DNA of 64,000 nucleotides from Planctomycetaceae bacterium (GCA_020638955.1 JACKHO010000010.1:156001-220000), one strand, 5' to 3'; shown: positions 1 to 9,133, numbered from the stretch's first letter. Notes: generated by a model from the letters alone, not told the origin. A program made the numbers and translations.

Positions 1-129
1 GCCGTGCGGAAACGTCGGCGACTGGTAGTACCCGGCTGGATCAACTGGCTGGGAGCCTGGTCGGTACGAATTACCGCCCGCCCCATGGTGCTGTGGGTGA
101 TGAAGCAACTCCAGCCAATGAAGTCGTAG
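1..129 (+). CDS. SDR family oxidoreductase, C-terminal end (partial)
   Basis: The reading frame is open from the first base and stops with TAG at 127-129, giving the last 42 residues of a protein. The basic stretch RKRRRLVVPG followed by a hydrophobic, Trp-rich tail resembles the C-terminus of classical short-chain dehydrogenases of the DltE type, where a substrate-loop or membrane-contacting helix follows the Rossmann fold. The catalytic part lies outside the window, so the assignment rests on a short tail and is tentative. It ends 7 bases before the epimerase gene and is probably in the same operon. Confidence 0.5.
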   Translation, partial: AVRKRRRLVVPGWINWLGAWSVRITARPMVLWVMKQLQPMKS

Positions 130-136
130 GCCAATC

Positions 137-1069
137 ATGCGTTTCATTCAAACACACACCGGCGGCGAACCGACGCATATCATCGTCGATGCCAACCTCG
201 ACCTTGGCTCCGGCAGTATGGCCGACCGACGCAAGGTCTTTCGTGAAAAGTACGATCACATCCGCACGGCCATTACGCATGAGCCGCGTGGATCAGAAGT
301 TGTGGTGGGAGCAGTTCTCTGCGAACCAACCACGCCCGGTGCAGTTGCTGGCGTCATTTTCTTCAACAACGTCGACGTCCTGTGGATGTGCGGCCACGGA
401 ACCATTGGCGTCGCCGTGGCCCTGGCACACCTAGGGAGAATCGGACTGGGCCGACACCAGCTCGACACGCCGGTGGGGACCGTTGAATTCGAACTGTTTG
501 AAGGTGGCCGGGTGACCATCAAGAACGTGGCGAGTTACCGACACGCGACGAACGTACCGGTTGAAGTACCGGGGCATGGCGTTGTCCACGGCGACATTGC
601 CTGGGGCGGCAACTGGTTCTTTCTGGTGAGTGATCATGGACAGCAGCTCACGCTCGATAATGTCGACGCACTCACCAATTTCAGTTGGCGCATTCGGCAG
701 GCACTGGAGGCCAACAACATTACCGGAGCAGAGGACGGCGAAATTGATCATATCGAACTCTTCGGTCCGCCCGCCGATTCCGTAAACGACAGTCGCAACT
801 TCGTGCTCTGTCCCGGCAAAGCCTATGACCGTTCTCCTTGCGGAACCGGAACGAGTGCCAAACTCGCGTGTCTGGCTGCTGACGGAAAACTGCAACCGGG
901 TGAAACGTGGCGACAGGAAAGCATTGTCGGCAGTTTGTTCGAAGGTCGCTATGAACTCGCAGAAGGCCAATGCATTCCGGAAATCACTGGGACAGCGTAC
1001 GTGAATGGCGACGTGACGATGATTTTCGACGAGAATGACCCCTTCCGATTCGGCATTCCACAGAACTGA
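137..1069 (+). CDS. Proline racemase family protein, probable 4-hydroxyproline 2-epimerase
   Basis: A 310-residue protein of the proline racemase / hydroxyproline epimerase fold, which uses two cysteines as general acid and base to invert the alpha carbon of an imino acid without a cofactor. Both catalytic cysteines are present: C85 in MCGHGTIG and C235 in SPCGTGTSAK. Having both argues for an epimerase rather than a trans-3-hydroxyproline dehydratase, in which the first Cys is usually Thr or Ser. Known members act in the cytosol on trans-4-hydroxy-L-proline or proline. The ATG at 137 directly precedes the conserved RFIQTHTGGEP start. It lies between two SDR genes, which suggests a small amino- or hydroxy-acid catabolic operon, but the usual D-hydroxyproline dehydrogenase is not visible here. 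Confidence 0.88.
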   Translation: MRFIQTHTGGEPTHIIVDANLDLGSGSMADRRKVFREKYDHIRTAITHEPRGSEVVVGAVLCEPTTPGAVAGVIFFNNVDVLWMCGHGTIGVAVALAHLGRIGLGRHQLDTPVGTVEFELFEGGRVTIKNVASYRHATNVPVEVPGHGVVHGDIAWGGNWFFLVSDHGQQLTLDNVDALTNFSWRIRQALEANNITGAEDGEIDHIELFGPPADSVNDSRNFVLCPGKAYDRSPCGTGTSAKLACLAADGKLQPGETWRQESIVGSLFEGRYELAEGQCIPEITGTAYVNGDVTMIFDENDPFRFGIPQN

Positions 1070-1079
1070 CGACGAAACT

Positions 1080-1862
1080 ATGCCTGCAAATCTTGAAGGC
1101 CGCCGCGCCGTTGTCACTGGTGCCTCCAGCGGAATTGGACGGGCCATTGCGTTGGAACTGGCCCGCCACGGTGCTAATGTTGCCGTGCACTACGCCCGCT
1201 CCGAACAGCGAGCACGCGAAGTTGTTAACGAAATCTCTGCGCTGGGGCGACAGGCGATCTCACTCCAGGCAGACTTGTCCGACGTTGATCATGCCGAGTT
1301 CGTTTCACGCTGCTGGAATGATTTCGGACCTGTGGACATTTGGGTCAACAATGCGGGAGTCGATTTGCTGACGGGCGATGGGCCGAGCTATTCATTTGAA
1401 GAAAAACTCAGGCTACTGCTGGCCATCGACGTCACCGGAACGGTGCTGCTGAGCCGAATGGTCGGACAACGAATGAAACGGCAACGAGAGTTAGACGAAG
1501 ACAATGCACCAGCCTCTCCCTGTATTCTGAACATTGGGTGGGATCAGGCCGATCGAGGTATGGAGGGGGATAGCGCCGAACTCTTCTCGACTGCGAAGAA
1601 TGCCGTCATGGGATTTACTCGTTCGCTCGCAGTCAGTCTGGCACCACATGTTCGTGTGAATTGCATTGCACCCGGCTGGATTCGAACCGCCTGGGGGGAT
1701 GACGCCCCCGATGCCTGGCAAGACCGAGTCATCCGGGAAACGCCGCTAAAACGTTGGGGCATGCCCGAGGACATCGCCCGACTCGCCACCTTTCTGGTGA
1801 GTCCGAACGCAGAATACCTCACAGGGCAAATCATCAACGCGAACGGAGGAGCGATCAGATAG
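1080..1862 (+). CDS. SDR family protein with substituted catalytic residues
   Basis: A 260-residue short-chain dehydrogenase/reductase. The NAD(P)-binding motif TGASSGIG is at residues 13-20, NNAG at 90-93 and the PGWI segment after strand six is present. The active-site YxxxK is changed: the sequence reads FSTAK (F169, K173), and the usual Ser of the preceding strand is replaced in NIGWDQ (around 151-156). The cofactor site is therefore intact but the proton-donating Tyr is gone. A longer frame opens at 1035 but overlaps the epimerase; the ATG at 1080, 10 bases after its stop, gives a standard SDR N-terminus. It may be a non-classical SDR with another chemistry or a binding protein. Confidence 0.85.
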   Translation: MPANLEGRRAVVTGASSGIGRAIALELARHGANVAVHYARSEQRAREVVNEISALGRQAISLQADLSDVDHAEFVSRCWNDFGPVDIWVNNAGVDLLTGDGPSYSFEEKLRLLLAIDVTGTVLLSRMVGQRMKRQRELDEDNAPASPCILNIGWDQADRGMEGDSAELFSTAKNAVMGFTRSLAVSLAPHVRVNCIAPGWIRTAWGDDAPDAWQDRVIRETPLKRWGMPEDIARLATFLVSPNAEYLTGQIINANGGAIR

Positions 1863-1894
1863 TCGATTGCTCAGATTTGTAGGGTATTTAAAGC

Positions 1895-2020
1895 AAGTCG
1901 CCGCATTATCGTGGGTTACGTCCGCGAATCACGCGTCATGAAGTTGACACCCCGTTTTTGGGGGGGTGAGTGACTTACGTAACGCACCGATCTGATTGAC
2001 GCGGACTCCGCCGACCCTAC
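1895..2020. repeat. Dispersed MITE-like element, copy 1
   Basis: About 125 bases between two genes, with outer parts GTGGGTTACGTCCGCGAA (starting about 1911) and CTTACGTAACGCACCGATC (starting about 1973). These are imperfect inverted repeats of each other around GTGGGTTACG / CGTAACGCACC. The same arrangement recurs at 40945-41072. The centre holds a small hairpin, CACCCC then a T-run then GGGGTG. The structure suggests a non-autonomous mobile or REP-like element. Confidence 0.7.
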
Positions 2021-2034
2021 GGGAGGATCCATTT

Positions 2035-2949
2035 CTACCTTGTCAGTCGGCGTGCGGGAGGTAATTCCGGTGGTAGTGGATGCACGCCGGGATGCAGCGT
2101 ATGAGCCAGGATTTCGAGGCTGTCGACGAGACGCGGGCCGGGGCGGCTGAAGTAGGCGTTGCCATCGACGGCATAGACTTCGTTGTGCTTTACGCAGGTG
2201 AGTTCATCGAATCCGGGATAGTTTTTCAGGGTGGGGAAATCCTGCATGGTGCGGTCGATGTCGAATCCGCAACAGGCGATGATGAGAACTTCGGGATCAT
2301 ATTCGCGGACATCATCCCACTGCATGGTACGGGACGGTTCACCTTCCCGGCCGAGTCCTTCCATGCCGCCCGCCATGCGAACGAGTTCAGGAGACCAGTG
2401 GCCCGAGCAGAACGGCGGGTCGATCCATTCCAATAACACCACGCGTGGTCGTTTGGTGATGCTCTCAGTTCGAGTAACGACGGCGTCGACGCGTTGCTGT
2501 AATTGATTGAGCACGAGTTGCGTTTGCTCTGGAATACCGGCTGCCTCTCCCACCAGCCGAATGCAGTTGAATACTTCGTTCAACCGCATGGGTTCAAGGT
2601 TGACGACTTTCGGCGGGCCGGGGAGTGAGCAGGCGGCGGAGTTCACTTCCGCTTCGGCGACAGCGCAGACATCACACAGAGCCTGAGTGACAATCAACTC
2701 AGGTTGCAACCGCTGCATGGTTGCCATGTCGAGCGAGTACAACGCGGCTTTGGTTTGAAGCTGTTCGCGAACCAGTTCGTCAATTTCCCGGCTCGTCGCG
2801 TCCTTCGGGATGAGTGTCTGCGTGACCTTGGGGAGGTCGGTGACGAAGCCCGGATAATCACACTCATGCGTTACACCGACCAACTGATCTTCCAGACCAA
2901 GCAGGCAAACGATTTCAGTGGCGCTCGGGAGTAGGGAAACAATTCGCAT
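2035..2949 (-). CDS. Cobalamin-binding (BtuF-type) periplasmic-binding-fold protein
   Basis: A 304-residue protein beginning MRIVSLLPSATEIVCLLG, the typical opening of BtuF/TroA-like helical-backbone metal- and corrinoid-binding proteins. A second family landmark is PELIVTQALCDVCAVAE in the middle. The frame extends upstream without a convincing start; the ATG at 2949 gives the family N-terminus. There is no signal peptide, so unlike E. coli BtuF it looks cytoplasmic, or it depends on an unrecognised export route. No BtuCD-type permease or ATPase lies nearby and no cobalamin riboswitch was recognised in the 266 bases upstream. It is divergent from the SPFH gene. The cobalamin ligand is inferred from family resemblance only. 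Confidence 0.75.
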   Translation of the reverse strand: MRIVSLLPSATEIVCLLGLEDQLVGVTHECDYPGFVTDLPKVTQTLIPKDATSREIDELVREQLQTKAALYSLDMATMQRLQPELIVTQALCDVCAVAEAEVNSAACSLPGPPKVVNLEPMRLNEVFNCIRLVGEAAGIPEQTQLVLNQLQQRVDAVVTRTESITKRPRVVLLEWIDPPFCSGHWSPELVRMAGGMEGLGREGEPSRTMQWDDVREYDPEVLIIACCGFDIDRTMQDFPTLKNYPGFDELTCVKHNEVYAVDGNAYFSRPGPRLVDSLEILAHTLHPGVHPLPPELPPARRLTR

Positions 2950-3215
2950 AAGGTCTGCTGACGTAGTTTTCGGGGTGATTTGATTGGACTTCAATGTCGT
3001 AGAGATTCTACGTGATTTGAATTCAAAACGGCCAGAATCGCAGGAGTGTTCGACCGGTTTGTCGCCGGATGTGCTGATCTCCATTCGGGTTGCGATTCGC
3101 GTCTGGAAACTCAATGAAGACCAAGAGAATCCGAGGCGATTTCGTGATCCCCGCATTTCCGGGCTGCGTTCTCCTTTCTTGATGCCGCATTTGACAGGCA
3201 AAAAAGGAGAGTACG

Positions 3216-4493
3216 ATGAAAAGCAAGTTTGGTTTCGTGTTGGTGGCGTTTCTGGTGGCAGCCTCGGTGGACGTTGCTGTCCGTGTGTACGAGCCGGAGT
3301 TCTCGGCACAACTCGCGGTGTCGCAATTCTCTGACGCGACCGGCCATCAGCAAACGCGGTTGTGGACCGAATTACGGTCCTATGTGGATGTGGGATATCT
3401 CTTGGTCCTTGTGATGGGAGTTTGCTTGTACTGGAAAGAAATCCGCAAGTTCTTTGGTGAGTATCTGGCCCTGTTCCTGCTGCCGGCGGTCTTCCTGATG
3501 TCAGGATGCCGACCTTACGACGTGCCTGAGTTTCAGGAAGTTGAAACGAGTCACACCGCGTTTCTGGTGCCCCTGGAAGGGAACACCGAAGAGCAGTCGG
3601 CCTTTAACAGTGAGGAGTATCTTCGCAACAAAATGGTCGCTGCGAAACGCGTGCAAATTCCCCACAAGTGGGTGCAGACTGGACGACTTCCTATCACTGG
3701 TGACTGGGTACCGACGGTGCGGTTAATTACCGTCGACCGTGCTCCCGTGACGCGTGAGTGGTCGGCCGACCGGAACACCGGAACGAGTAACAACAACCAG
3801 GCGATTTGGGTGGAATCACAAGATTCCGTCGGATTCTCGACAGGTATTACCTGCACGGCCCGCATCCCTGATGAAGACTCGGCCATTCAGTTCCTGTTCA
3901 ACTATCCCCATGGAAGTCTGGAACGTGTCATGGATTTGGAAATCCGCGGACGTATCCAGAAAATCATGGCTCGCGAAGCTGCCAAGGAACCAATGGATAC
4001 GTTGCGTGAAAAGAAGAACGAAATGCTGGATGCCGTCGAACAGGACGTCATTCCATTCTTCGAAGCACGCGGAATTCTCGTGACCACAATTGGACAGTTC
4101 GGTGGATTCACTTATGAGAACCCGGACATCCAAAAAGCCATCGACGAAGTCTTTGCGGCTCAGCAGGATGAAGAGGTCGCCAAGGCAGAAGCGAAGGCCG
4201 CCGAGCAGCGCAAGCTGGCACTCCAGTTACGGGGTGAAGGTGAAGCCGCTCAAATCCTGGAATCGAAACGAGGTGAAGCAGAAGGTATTAAGCTTGTGGC
4301 CGATGCCAAGGCCTACGAAATTGAGAAGGCCAATGCCGACCTCAAAACGTACCTGTCACTCAAACAGTTAGAAATTGAGCAAAGCCGTCTGGAAAAGTGG
4401 GACGGTCGCTATCCGGTCTATCTGTTTACTGGTGAAGGCCAGCAAATGCCACAAATCCTGCTCGGCATGCCGACAGATTTGACATCGGAATAG
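3216..4493 (+). CDS. SPFH/Band 7 (prohibitin-like) membrane protein
   Basis: A 425-residue protein with a good ribosome site (AAAGGAGAG) before the ATG at 3216. Three hydrophobic segments come first (about 1-20, 58-75, 83-97), followed by a lipobox-like LMSGC with Cys at 98, then a Band 7/SPFH domain (about 110-320) and an Ala/Glu/Lys-rich helical tail (about 320-400) typical of flotillin and prohibitin relatives. SPFH proteins form large ring assemblies at membranes and scaffold proteases or lipid domains. The lipobox nearly 100 residues in is unusual; it could be a chance match in a third membrane helix. A hairpin terminator follows at 4517. Confidence 0.85.
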   Translation: MKSKFGFVLVAFLVAASVDVAVRVYEPEFSAQLAVSQFSDATGHQQTRLWTELRSYVDVGYLLVLVMGVCLYWKEIRKFFGEYLALFLLPAVFLMSGCRPYDVPEFQEVETSHTAFLVPLEGNTEEQSAFNSEEYLRNKMVAAKRVQIPHKWVQTGRLPITGDWVPTVRLITVDRAPVTREWSADRNTGTSNNNQAIWVESQDSVGFSTGITCTARIPDEDSAIQFLFNYPHGSLERVMDLEIRGRIQKIMAREAAKEPMDTLREKKNEMLDAVEQDVIPFFEARGILVTTIGQFGGFTYENPDIQKAIDEVFAAQQDEEVAKAEAKAAEQRKLALQLRGEGEAAQILESKRGEAEGIKLVADAKAYEIEKANADLKTYLSLKQLEIEQSRLEKWDGRYPVYLFTGEGQQMPQILLGMPTDLTSE

Positions 4494-4516
4494 TTCTGCA
4501 TTGTGATGAGTTGAAT

Positions 4517-4557
4517 CCCTGGTCAGCGCAATGTGCACTGATCAGGGTATTCTTTTT
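4517..4557 (+). terminator. Rho-independent terminator after the SPFH gene
   Basis: Inverted repeat CCCTGGTCAG (4517-4526) and CTGATCAGGG (4538-4547), pairing with one G:U-type mismatch around an 11-base loop, followed by a T-rich run ending in TCTTTTT. It lies 24 bases after the SPFH stop codon. Confidence 0.75.
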
Positions 4558-4759
4558 GCGTCAGACACTGATGGTCCTCGTTCCCAGGCTCCTCGGCTTG
4601 TTGGTTTGGTTGTTGGATGGTTGGTTTTTCTCCTTTCCCCGTTCGCGCTGGGCGTAGTGCGAGCTGGAGAGATTTGGAGGTGCGGGGTTCTTGAGGGTTA
4701 TGGGGGCAGGGAAGGTGTTGTATTGCTGAAGGTGAACGGTCCGGCACGGGTGGGGAACT

Positions 4760-5400
4760 TCACAGTTCCTTGTCTTCATTAATGGTGTTGAGCACGTCGG
4801 CATTCACAATCATGCCGCTGTCCACATCGACAGTAACGGTCGGCGTGTAGTTGGGAGCACAACCACCATCTTTGTTGGGCATGACGCGTGATGTGAATCG
4901 GTCAGCGGCAACCGCTGGGGAACGGGTTGCTCAGCCTGTTCGATGCGTTCCAACTCCGCCAATGCCGCATCCACCTGAATGCGACGATGCTATACATCAG
5001 CCAGTTCGCCGGAGAGTTCATGCTCCGAACCGCTCCTTAGTTGTTCCTCGTCAGTACAATCTGCCTCGGCAGTTTTGGATTGTAGTGCGGTAAACTTCTC
5101 CTCTAACTCCCTCTTCATTTGCCGCAGTTCTTCTGGCGTTCGCGTACCGCGACGGCGATTGCTCGACCGCAATCGCGTGCCATCGAATGCCAATGTCTGC
5201 AAGGGCAAACAGCCAATCTCCCGCGCCACCAAGGCCACTTGAACGAACAACTTCTTCAGCGCATTGACATTCTTGCGACGAAACTCGCTGAGTGTTGTGT
5301 GGTCGATTGTTCGACCTTCCACGAGCCAACGAATATCGAGCCGCAACCGGAGTGCCTCTTCCAGAATTCGACAGGTGGCTGGGGCGTTCGAGAACTGTGG
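4760..5400 (-). pseudogene. Decayed transposase fragment (IS1182-like, DDE)
   Basis: Read on the minus strand, 5400 to 4990 encodes a segment typical of IS1182-type transposases: an ILEEALRLRLDIRWL stretch, then SEFRRKNVNALKKLF, LAFDGTRLRSSNRRRGTRTP and a Glu/Lys-rich region. After a frame change near 4890 the match resumes as RVMPNKDGGCAPNYTPTVTV and VDSGMIVNADVLNTINED, ending at a stop at 4760-4762. The N-terminal start and the rest of the catalytic domain are absent and at least one frameshift is needed, so it is a non-functional relic. No terminal repeats were recognised. The flanking 4560-4760 and 5400-5560 show nothing else. Confidence 0.8.
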
Positions 5401-5562
5401 TAGTGTTTGAATTGTTGAGATGTTGATAAGTTTTGCCGCTAGAAAACGCGTTCAAAGCCCCAGGTTGTCGTTCAACACTTCAATTCACTGGGGCTCAGGC
5501 ATCGATTCAAAAAAAGGGCCATGCTGATAGAATTTGCCAAGAGTTCCTGAACGCACTGCGTA

Positions 5563-5997
5563 ATGACCGCCCCAGCCACCCCTGAACCATTGCCCGACCC
5601 ACCCCTCATTCAATACCGCAACACCGACCTCGACCTCGTTTGCGATGTCGACCCAAGTCCTCTGGTTACTGAATTTGATGCAGATGATTTGTATGTGCAC
5701 GTACAGGCCGGCGATGACGGATTGTTCTACGTCATGTGCGAAGGGGGCAATGAATCTGAGCCGGAGCTCAACATTGTCCGGCTGCTGGCTGCCATTGACA
5801 CTCTCTCCCCAGCGGGCCGCGAGGTTTGGCAGCGCTGCTCAAAACGTGAATTCAATATCGGGTATGGTTGTGGCGACGAACCCTGGTCATTCAATCAGGG
5901 GCTCTCGAACGACGTATTACGCCGCATGGCCGACTGCGGGACAACGTTTCGGATTACGCTCTACCCCCATCGACCTGAGTCCGACCGTCAGTCTTAG
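5563..5997 (+). CDS. Hypothetical protein, possibly DUF4279-like
   Basis: A 144-residue soluble protein, Pro-rich at the start and acidic. The last part (CSKREFNIGYGCGDEPW, then LSNDVLRRMADCGTTFRITLYP in substance) follows the pattern of DUF4279 proteins, which end with a Leu-rich helix and a final beta strand, but the N-terminal half does not match clearly. It stands alone on the plus strand after the transposase relic and 134 bases before the TPR/propeller gene. No function can be given. Confidence 0.6.
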   Translation: MTAPATPEPLPDPPLIQYRNTDLDLVCDVDPSPLVTEFDADDLYVHVQAGDDGLFYVMCEGGNESEPELNIVRLLAAIDTLSPAGREVWQRCSKREFNIGYGCGDEPWSFNQGLSNDVLRRMADCGTTFRITLYPHRPESDRQS

Positions 5998-6131
5998 TCG
6001 GCAACAACCATTCGTGGCCTCGCGTTGGCACGCTCGCCATCGGCTTTGCATGATCTGCAGGCACAACTACCATGTATGTTTTCAAGATGACACAATGAAG
6101 CGAATATTGTCAGTGAAAAGGGTAGCGTCGT

Positions 6132-8342
6132 ATGGCTTCAACGGTTCTCAATGTAATTGAGCAGCAACTCAAAGCGGGCTCCTCGCCGGGAGCACTGACG
6201 CGGTTGGAGACCTACCTGAATGAGAATCCTCAGGACCTCGATGCCTGGTTGTTGGCAGCACAATATATTCCAGATCGCAGCACGCGTTTGAAATGCCTGG
6301 AGCGTGCATTGAGGTTATCGCCGGGCAATGCACGAGCCGTTCAACTGCAAACGGAAATCCTGGAAGGGGGCCAGCCGCCGTTCGAGTTGGATGCAGATAT
6401 CCCCTTTGTTGAAATCGATGAGTCCGAACCTGCAGAGGACGAGCATCCAAGCAACCACGAAATCTACGTCATTGCAGAAGCTGATGAGACTGTCGCGGAC
6501 GACGACTTCCTGGAGGAACATGAAGTCGCAGAAGCAAACAAATCGTTTTCACTGCCTGCACCAGGAAAAAAGAAACCCAAGACCCGCAAAGGACAACCCA
6601 AAGCGGACGACCAAACCATCAAGTGGCTGAAAACATCCGCGATTGTCCAAGGGTCCGTGCTGGGGCTCACAGTTCTTATTCTGCTTTGCTCCGGAGTTTT
6701 TCAGTACTTCTCAGATGGTGAATCGGAAGAAGTCAAGCTGGCGTATTTCGAGATTCGAAAGCTCCAGCGGCAGGTCGAAAAAATGGACGGCCAACTTCAG
6801 GAAGCGACGGAGTCAATGGCCGCAGCCGAAGAGCAATTGCAGCAAGTCGCGAATGAAATCCCCCGACTGAAAGTACAACTCGACCAGGCTCGACGCGACG
6901 TCAACATGGTCGAACGCGAGCGAAACGACGCAAGGCAACAGTTGGCACAAACCATCGCTCAGCAACAGGCCCGCGAACGTGAACTGCAACGTGAACGAAA
7001 TGCCCTTGCTCGAAACGTGAACGCTCCTATCCCGAACGGCAACGCTCCTGTTGGAGTCGCCCCTGTGGCACCCGTTGCCAATGCGCCCAATGATACAATC
7101 CAAATTAAGTTGCCACGTCCTATCATCGACTCCGTCCCGGCAAACGGCGGACGTCAATGGGTTTTGCGTCTGGAAGGGCTCCGTGGGTTAACCATTGTCG
7201 ACATGGAGAAGAAAGCGGTCACGGGCACTATCAACCTGCCCAGCGAAGACTTCATCTATACAGCGGGCGGAGACAAAATTCTCATCTTCTTCAAAGAGAA
7301 CAGTCTCCTGCAAACCTGGAGCGTGTCGGAACGAAAAACGCTGAAAACGAAACCCAATCCGAATGGCACCGTCGTCACCAGCATGATCATGGGCCACAGC
7401 AACGACCGCGTGGCACTCGTTCGCTCGGCGGTGGGGACGAGTGCCCTTGATCGGGCGGGCGGCAACCTGCTCGACTTGAATTCACTCGAACCGTTCGATC
7501 CTCAGCCAGTACAGCCCGATGGTCGCTCCGGCGTTTTTGGTGTGACGGGGCACAATTCGTCATTTCGTGACTTCGTCCATTACCGTTCAAACGCCGACCT
7601 CACGCTGATTTCCGAATGGTGTACGAGCCACTCACCTACCGGCTTGGGCATCATCCGCATTTCAGGCGGCACGTCACAAGCGAAATATGATCACACTTCC
7701 GTCGGTTCCCTCGTTGTGGGAGATGACAATCGTATCTACACGTCGGCCGGGGCTATTTACAACAGTCAATTGACAAAGGTGGCGAATGTCCCAGCGGGAA
7801 TTCTCGTACCAGGCATTGGAGGAGCATTCTTTGTTGCCGTCGGCAATGCCGAGGCGACGCAATTGTACCAGTGCGGATCGTCGACGCCGCTGACAACTCT
7901 GGCACCGTTGTCTGGTTTGCGACCACCGAACGATGCGTGGACACGTTCGAGCTATACCTCAGACCGACGAGTCCTCTTTGCGCCGCAATTGGGCTACCTG
8001 GCGTACATTCCCTTCACGAATCAGGAAGTCATGCTCCGCCCGTTCGACCTGAAAAAAGAGCTCGAGCGTTCGGGCGTTGATTTTCTCATTGTCACTTCGA
8101 CGCCCGAAACCACATTCACGCCAGGAAAGGCCTGGAACTACCAGTTGCAAATCGAGCAGAAAGCCGAATCCCCAGTGTCGTTTGCGCTGCAGGCAAACCC
8201 CGAGGGAATGTCCATCGACAAGAACGGAAAAATCACCTGGCCCGTTCCGAAATCCCAATCGACTCCGGCTCAGGTCGTGGTACTTGTAAAGAACGAAGCC
8301 AATGACTCCACCTTTCACAACTTCGAGTTGAGCCCGAAATAG
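6132..8342 (+). CDS. Membrane protein with TPR-like N-terminus, coiled coil and propeller-like C-terminal part
   Basis: A 736-residue protein. Residues 1-75 form a short TPR-like repeat (tandem helices with DAWLLAAQYIP and LERALRLSPGNARAV). An acidic linker and a Lys-rich stretch (146-158) lead to one membrane span at about 169-191. A long coiled coil follows (about 196-290), then a Pro/Asn/Ala-rich linker and a beta-rich body that reads like degenerate WD/YVTN blades. The last 80 residues (from STPETTFTPGKAW) resemble putative Ig folds of bacterial surface proteins. Topology suggests a cytoplasmic TPR and a large extracytoplasmic part. It may be a planctomycete-specific envelope or signalling protein; no closer family was recognised. 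Confidence 0.75.
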   Translation: MASTVLNVIEQQLKAGSSPGALTRLETYLNENPQDLDAWLLAAQYIPDRSTRLKCLERALRLSPGNARAVQLQTEILEGGQPPFELDADIPFVEIDESEPAEDEHPSNHEIYVIAEADETVADDDFLEEHEVAEANKSFSLPAPGKKKPKTRKGQPKADDQTIKWLKTSAIVQGSVLGLTVLILLCSGVFQYFSDGESEEVKLAYFEIRKLQRQVEKMDGQLQEATESMAAAEEQLQQVANEIPRLKVQLDQARRDVNMVERERNDARQQLAQTIAQQQARERELQRERNALARNVNAPIPNGNAPVGVAPVAPVANAPNDTIQIKLPRPIIDSVPANGGRQWVLRLEGLRGLTIVDMEKKAVTGTINLPSEDFIYTAGGDKILIFFKENSLLQTWSVSERKTLKTKPNPNGTVVTSMIMGHSNDRVALVRSAVGTSALDRAGGNLLDLNSLEPFDPQPVQPDGRSGVFGVTGHNSSFRDFVHYRSNADLTLISEWCTSHSPTGLGIIRISGGTSQAKYDHTSVGSLVVGDDNRIYTSAGAIYNSQLTKVANVPAGILVPGIGGAFFVAVGNAEATQLYQCGSSTPLTTLAPLSGLRPPNDAWTRSSYTSDRRVLFAPQLGYLAYIPFTNQEVMLRPFDLKKELERSGVDFLIVTSTPETTFTPGKAWNYQLQIEQKAESPVSFALQANPEGMSIDKNGKITWPVPKSQSTPAQVVVLVKNEANDSTFHNFELSPK

Positions 8343-8475
8343 AGCCGTTTGCGTAGAGCAGGATACCACCAACACTGTGAACTCCGGCAACTGACGTCGA
8401 GCTACCGCCGCGCCGCTCCTTCTCATTCACATTTGAACATTGACCTGTTCTCCCAAGCGCGAAAGAGTTCTTCCG

Positions 8476-9060
8476 ATGGCATATCAAATTCGTTGCGGAT
8501 GCGGACGCCAGGTCGACGTCGAAATGTGGCAGGCGGGGACTGATGTTAAATGTTCCTGCGGACAGGCGGTGCGGGTGCCGTCGTCGGTCGACTTAGTGGG
8601 ACAACGCGGCGAGCAAGGGAACATGAAAGGATCACCTCACCGCGGCATCGAGTATCACATCATGGATCTGGTGAAGTCGGGCCAGCTCCCAGGAGACCAC
8701 TGTGTGAACTGCAATTCAAGCACCGTTGGACAAGTGAAACTGTTGTGTGAATGCTCGAAAGCCGTTCTGAAAGTTGAGGGGCCGTCGATTCTCGAGAATG
8801 TATTGCGAGTCCTGTTGATGATGCTGTTTCCAATTAAATACCTCCTGCTAACGGGAGGAATGGAATTGGAGAAACGCGTTCAAACGGAAACTGGCAAGGA
8901 TGTGCTTATCGACACGCCACTCGCCATGTGCGAACAGTGCCGCGAGGAATTCGCTTCCAGGTCAACGGGACGAACCAAACGCTACCTCGAATTGATGCGT
9001 TTCATTCCCGAGTACGACGAACTGCTCCAGAAGTATCCACAGGCCGTGCTGCATGAATAG
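8476..9060 (+). CDS. Hypothetical protein with Cys-rich zinc-ribbon-like segments
   Basis: A 194-residue protein. The start ATG at 8476 gives MAYQIRCGCGRQVDV; a longer frame to 8440 adds only unconvincing residues. Cysteine pairs occur as CGC (7-9), CSC (26-28), CVNC, CEC and CEQC. The first two are typical of the small zinc ribbon placed at the N-terminus of many planctomycete proteins. One hydrophobic stretch (LRVLLMMLFPIKYLLLTGG) could be a membrane segment or a buried helix. It follows the TPR/propeller gene in the same direction with a 133-base gap. Function unknown. Confidence 0.7.
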   Translation: MAYQIRCGCGRQVDVEMWQAGTDVKCSCGQAVRVPSSVDLVGQRGEQGNMKGSPHRGIEYHIMDLVKSGQLPGDHCVNCNSSTVGQVKLLCECSKAVLKVEGPSILENVLRVLLMMLFPIKYLLLTGGMELEKRVQTETGKDVLIDTPLAMCEQCREEFASRSTGRTKRYLELMRFIPEYDELLQKYPQAVLHE

Positions 9061-9133
9061 TTCGCTTCGAGGTACCTGTGAGATTACGGCAAATTGTGTA
9101 GAGCGAATTATTCCTGCGGTGAATTGAAGAATT

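Noticed and set aside
431..1147. Minus-strand open frame opposite the epimerase
   Set aside because: A shadow of the plus-strand gene with no family resemblance and no start signal.
2950..3215. Possible cobalamin riboswitch before the cobalamin-binding protein gene
   Set aside because: No B12-box-like core or paired elements could be recognised.
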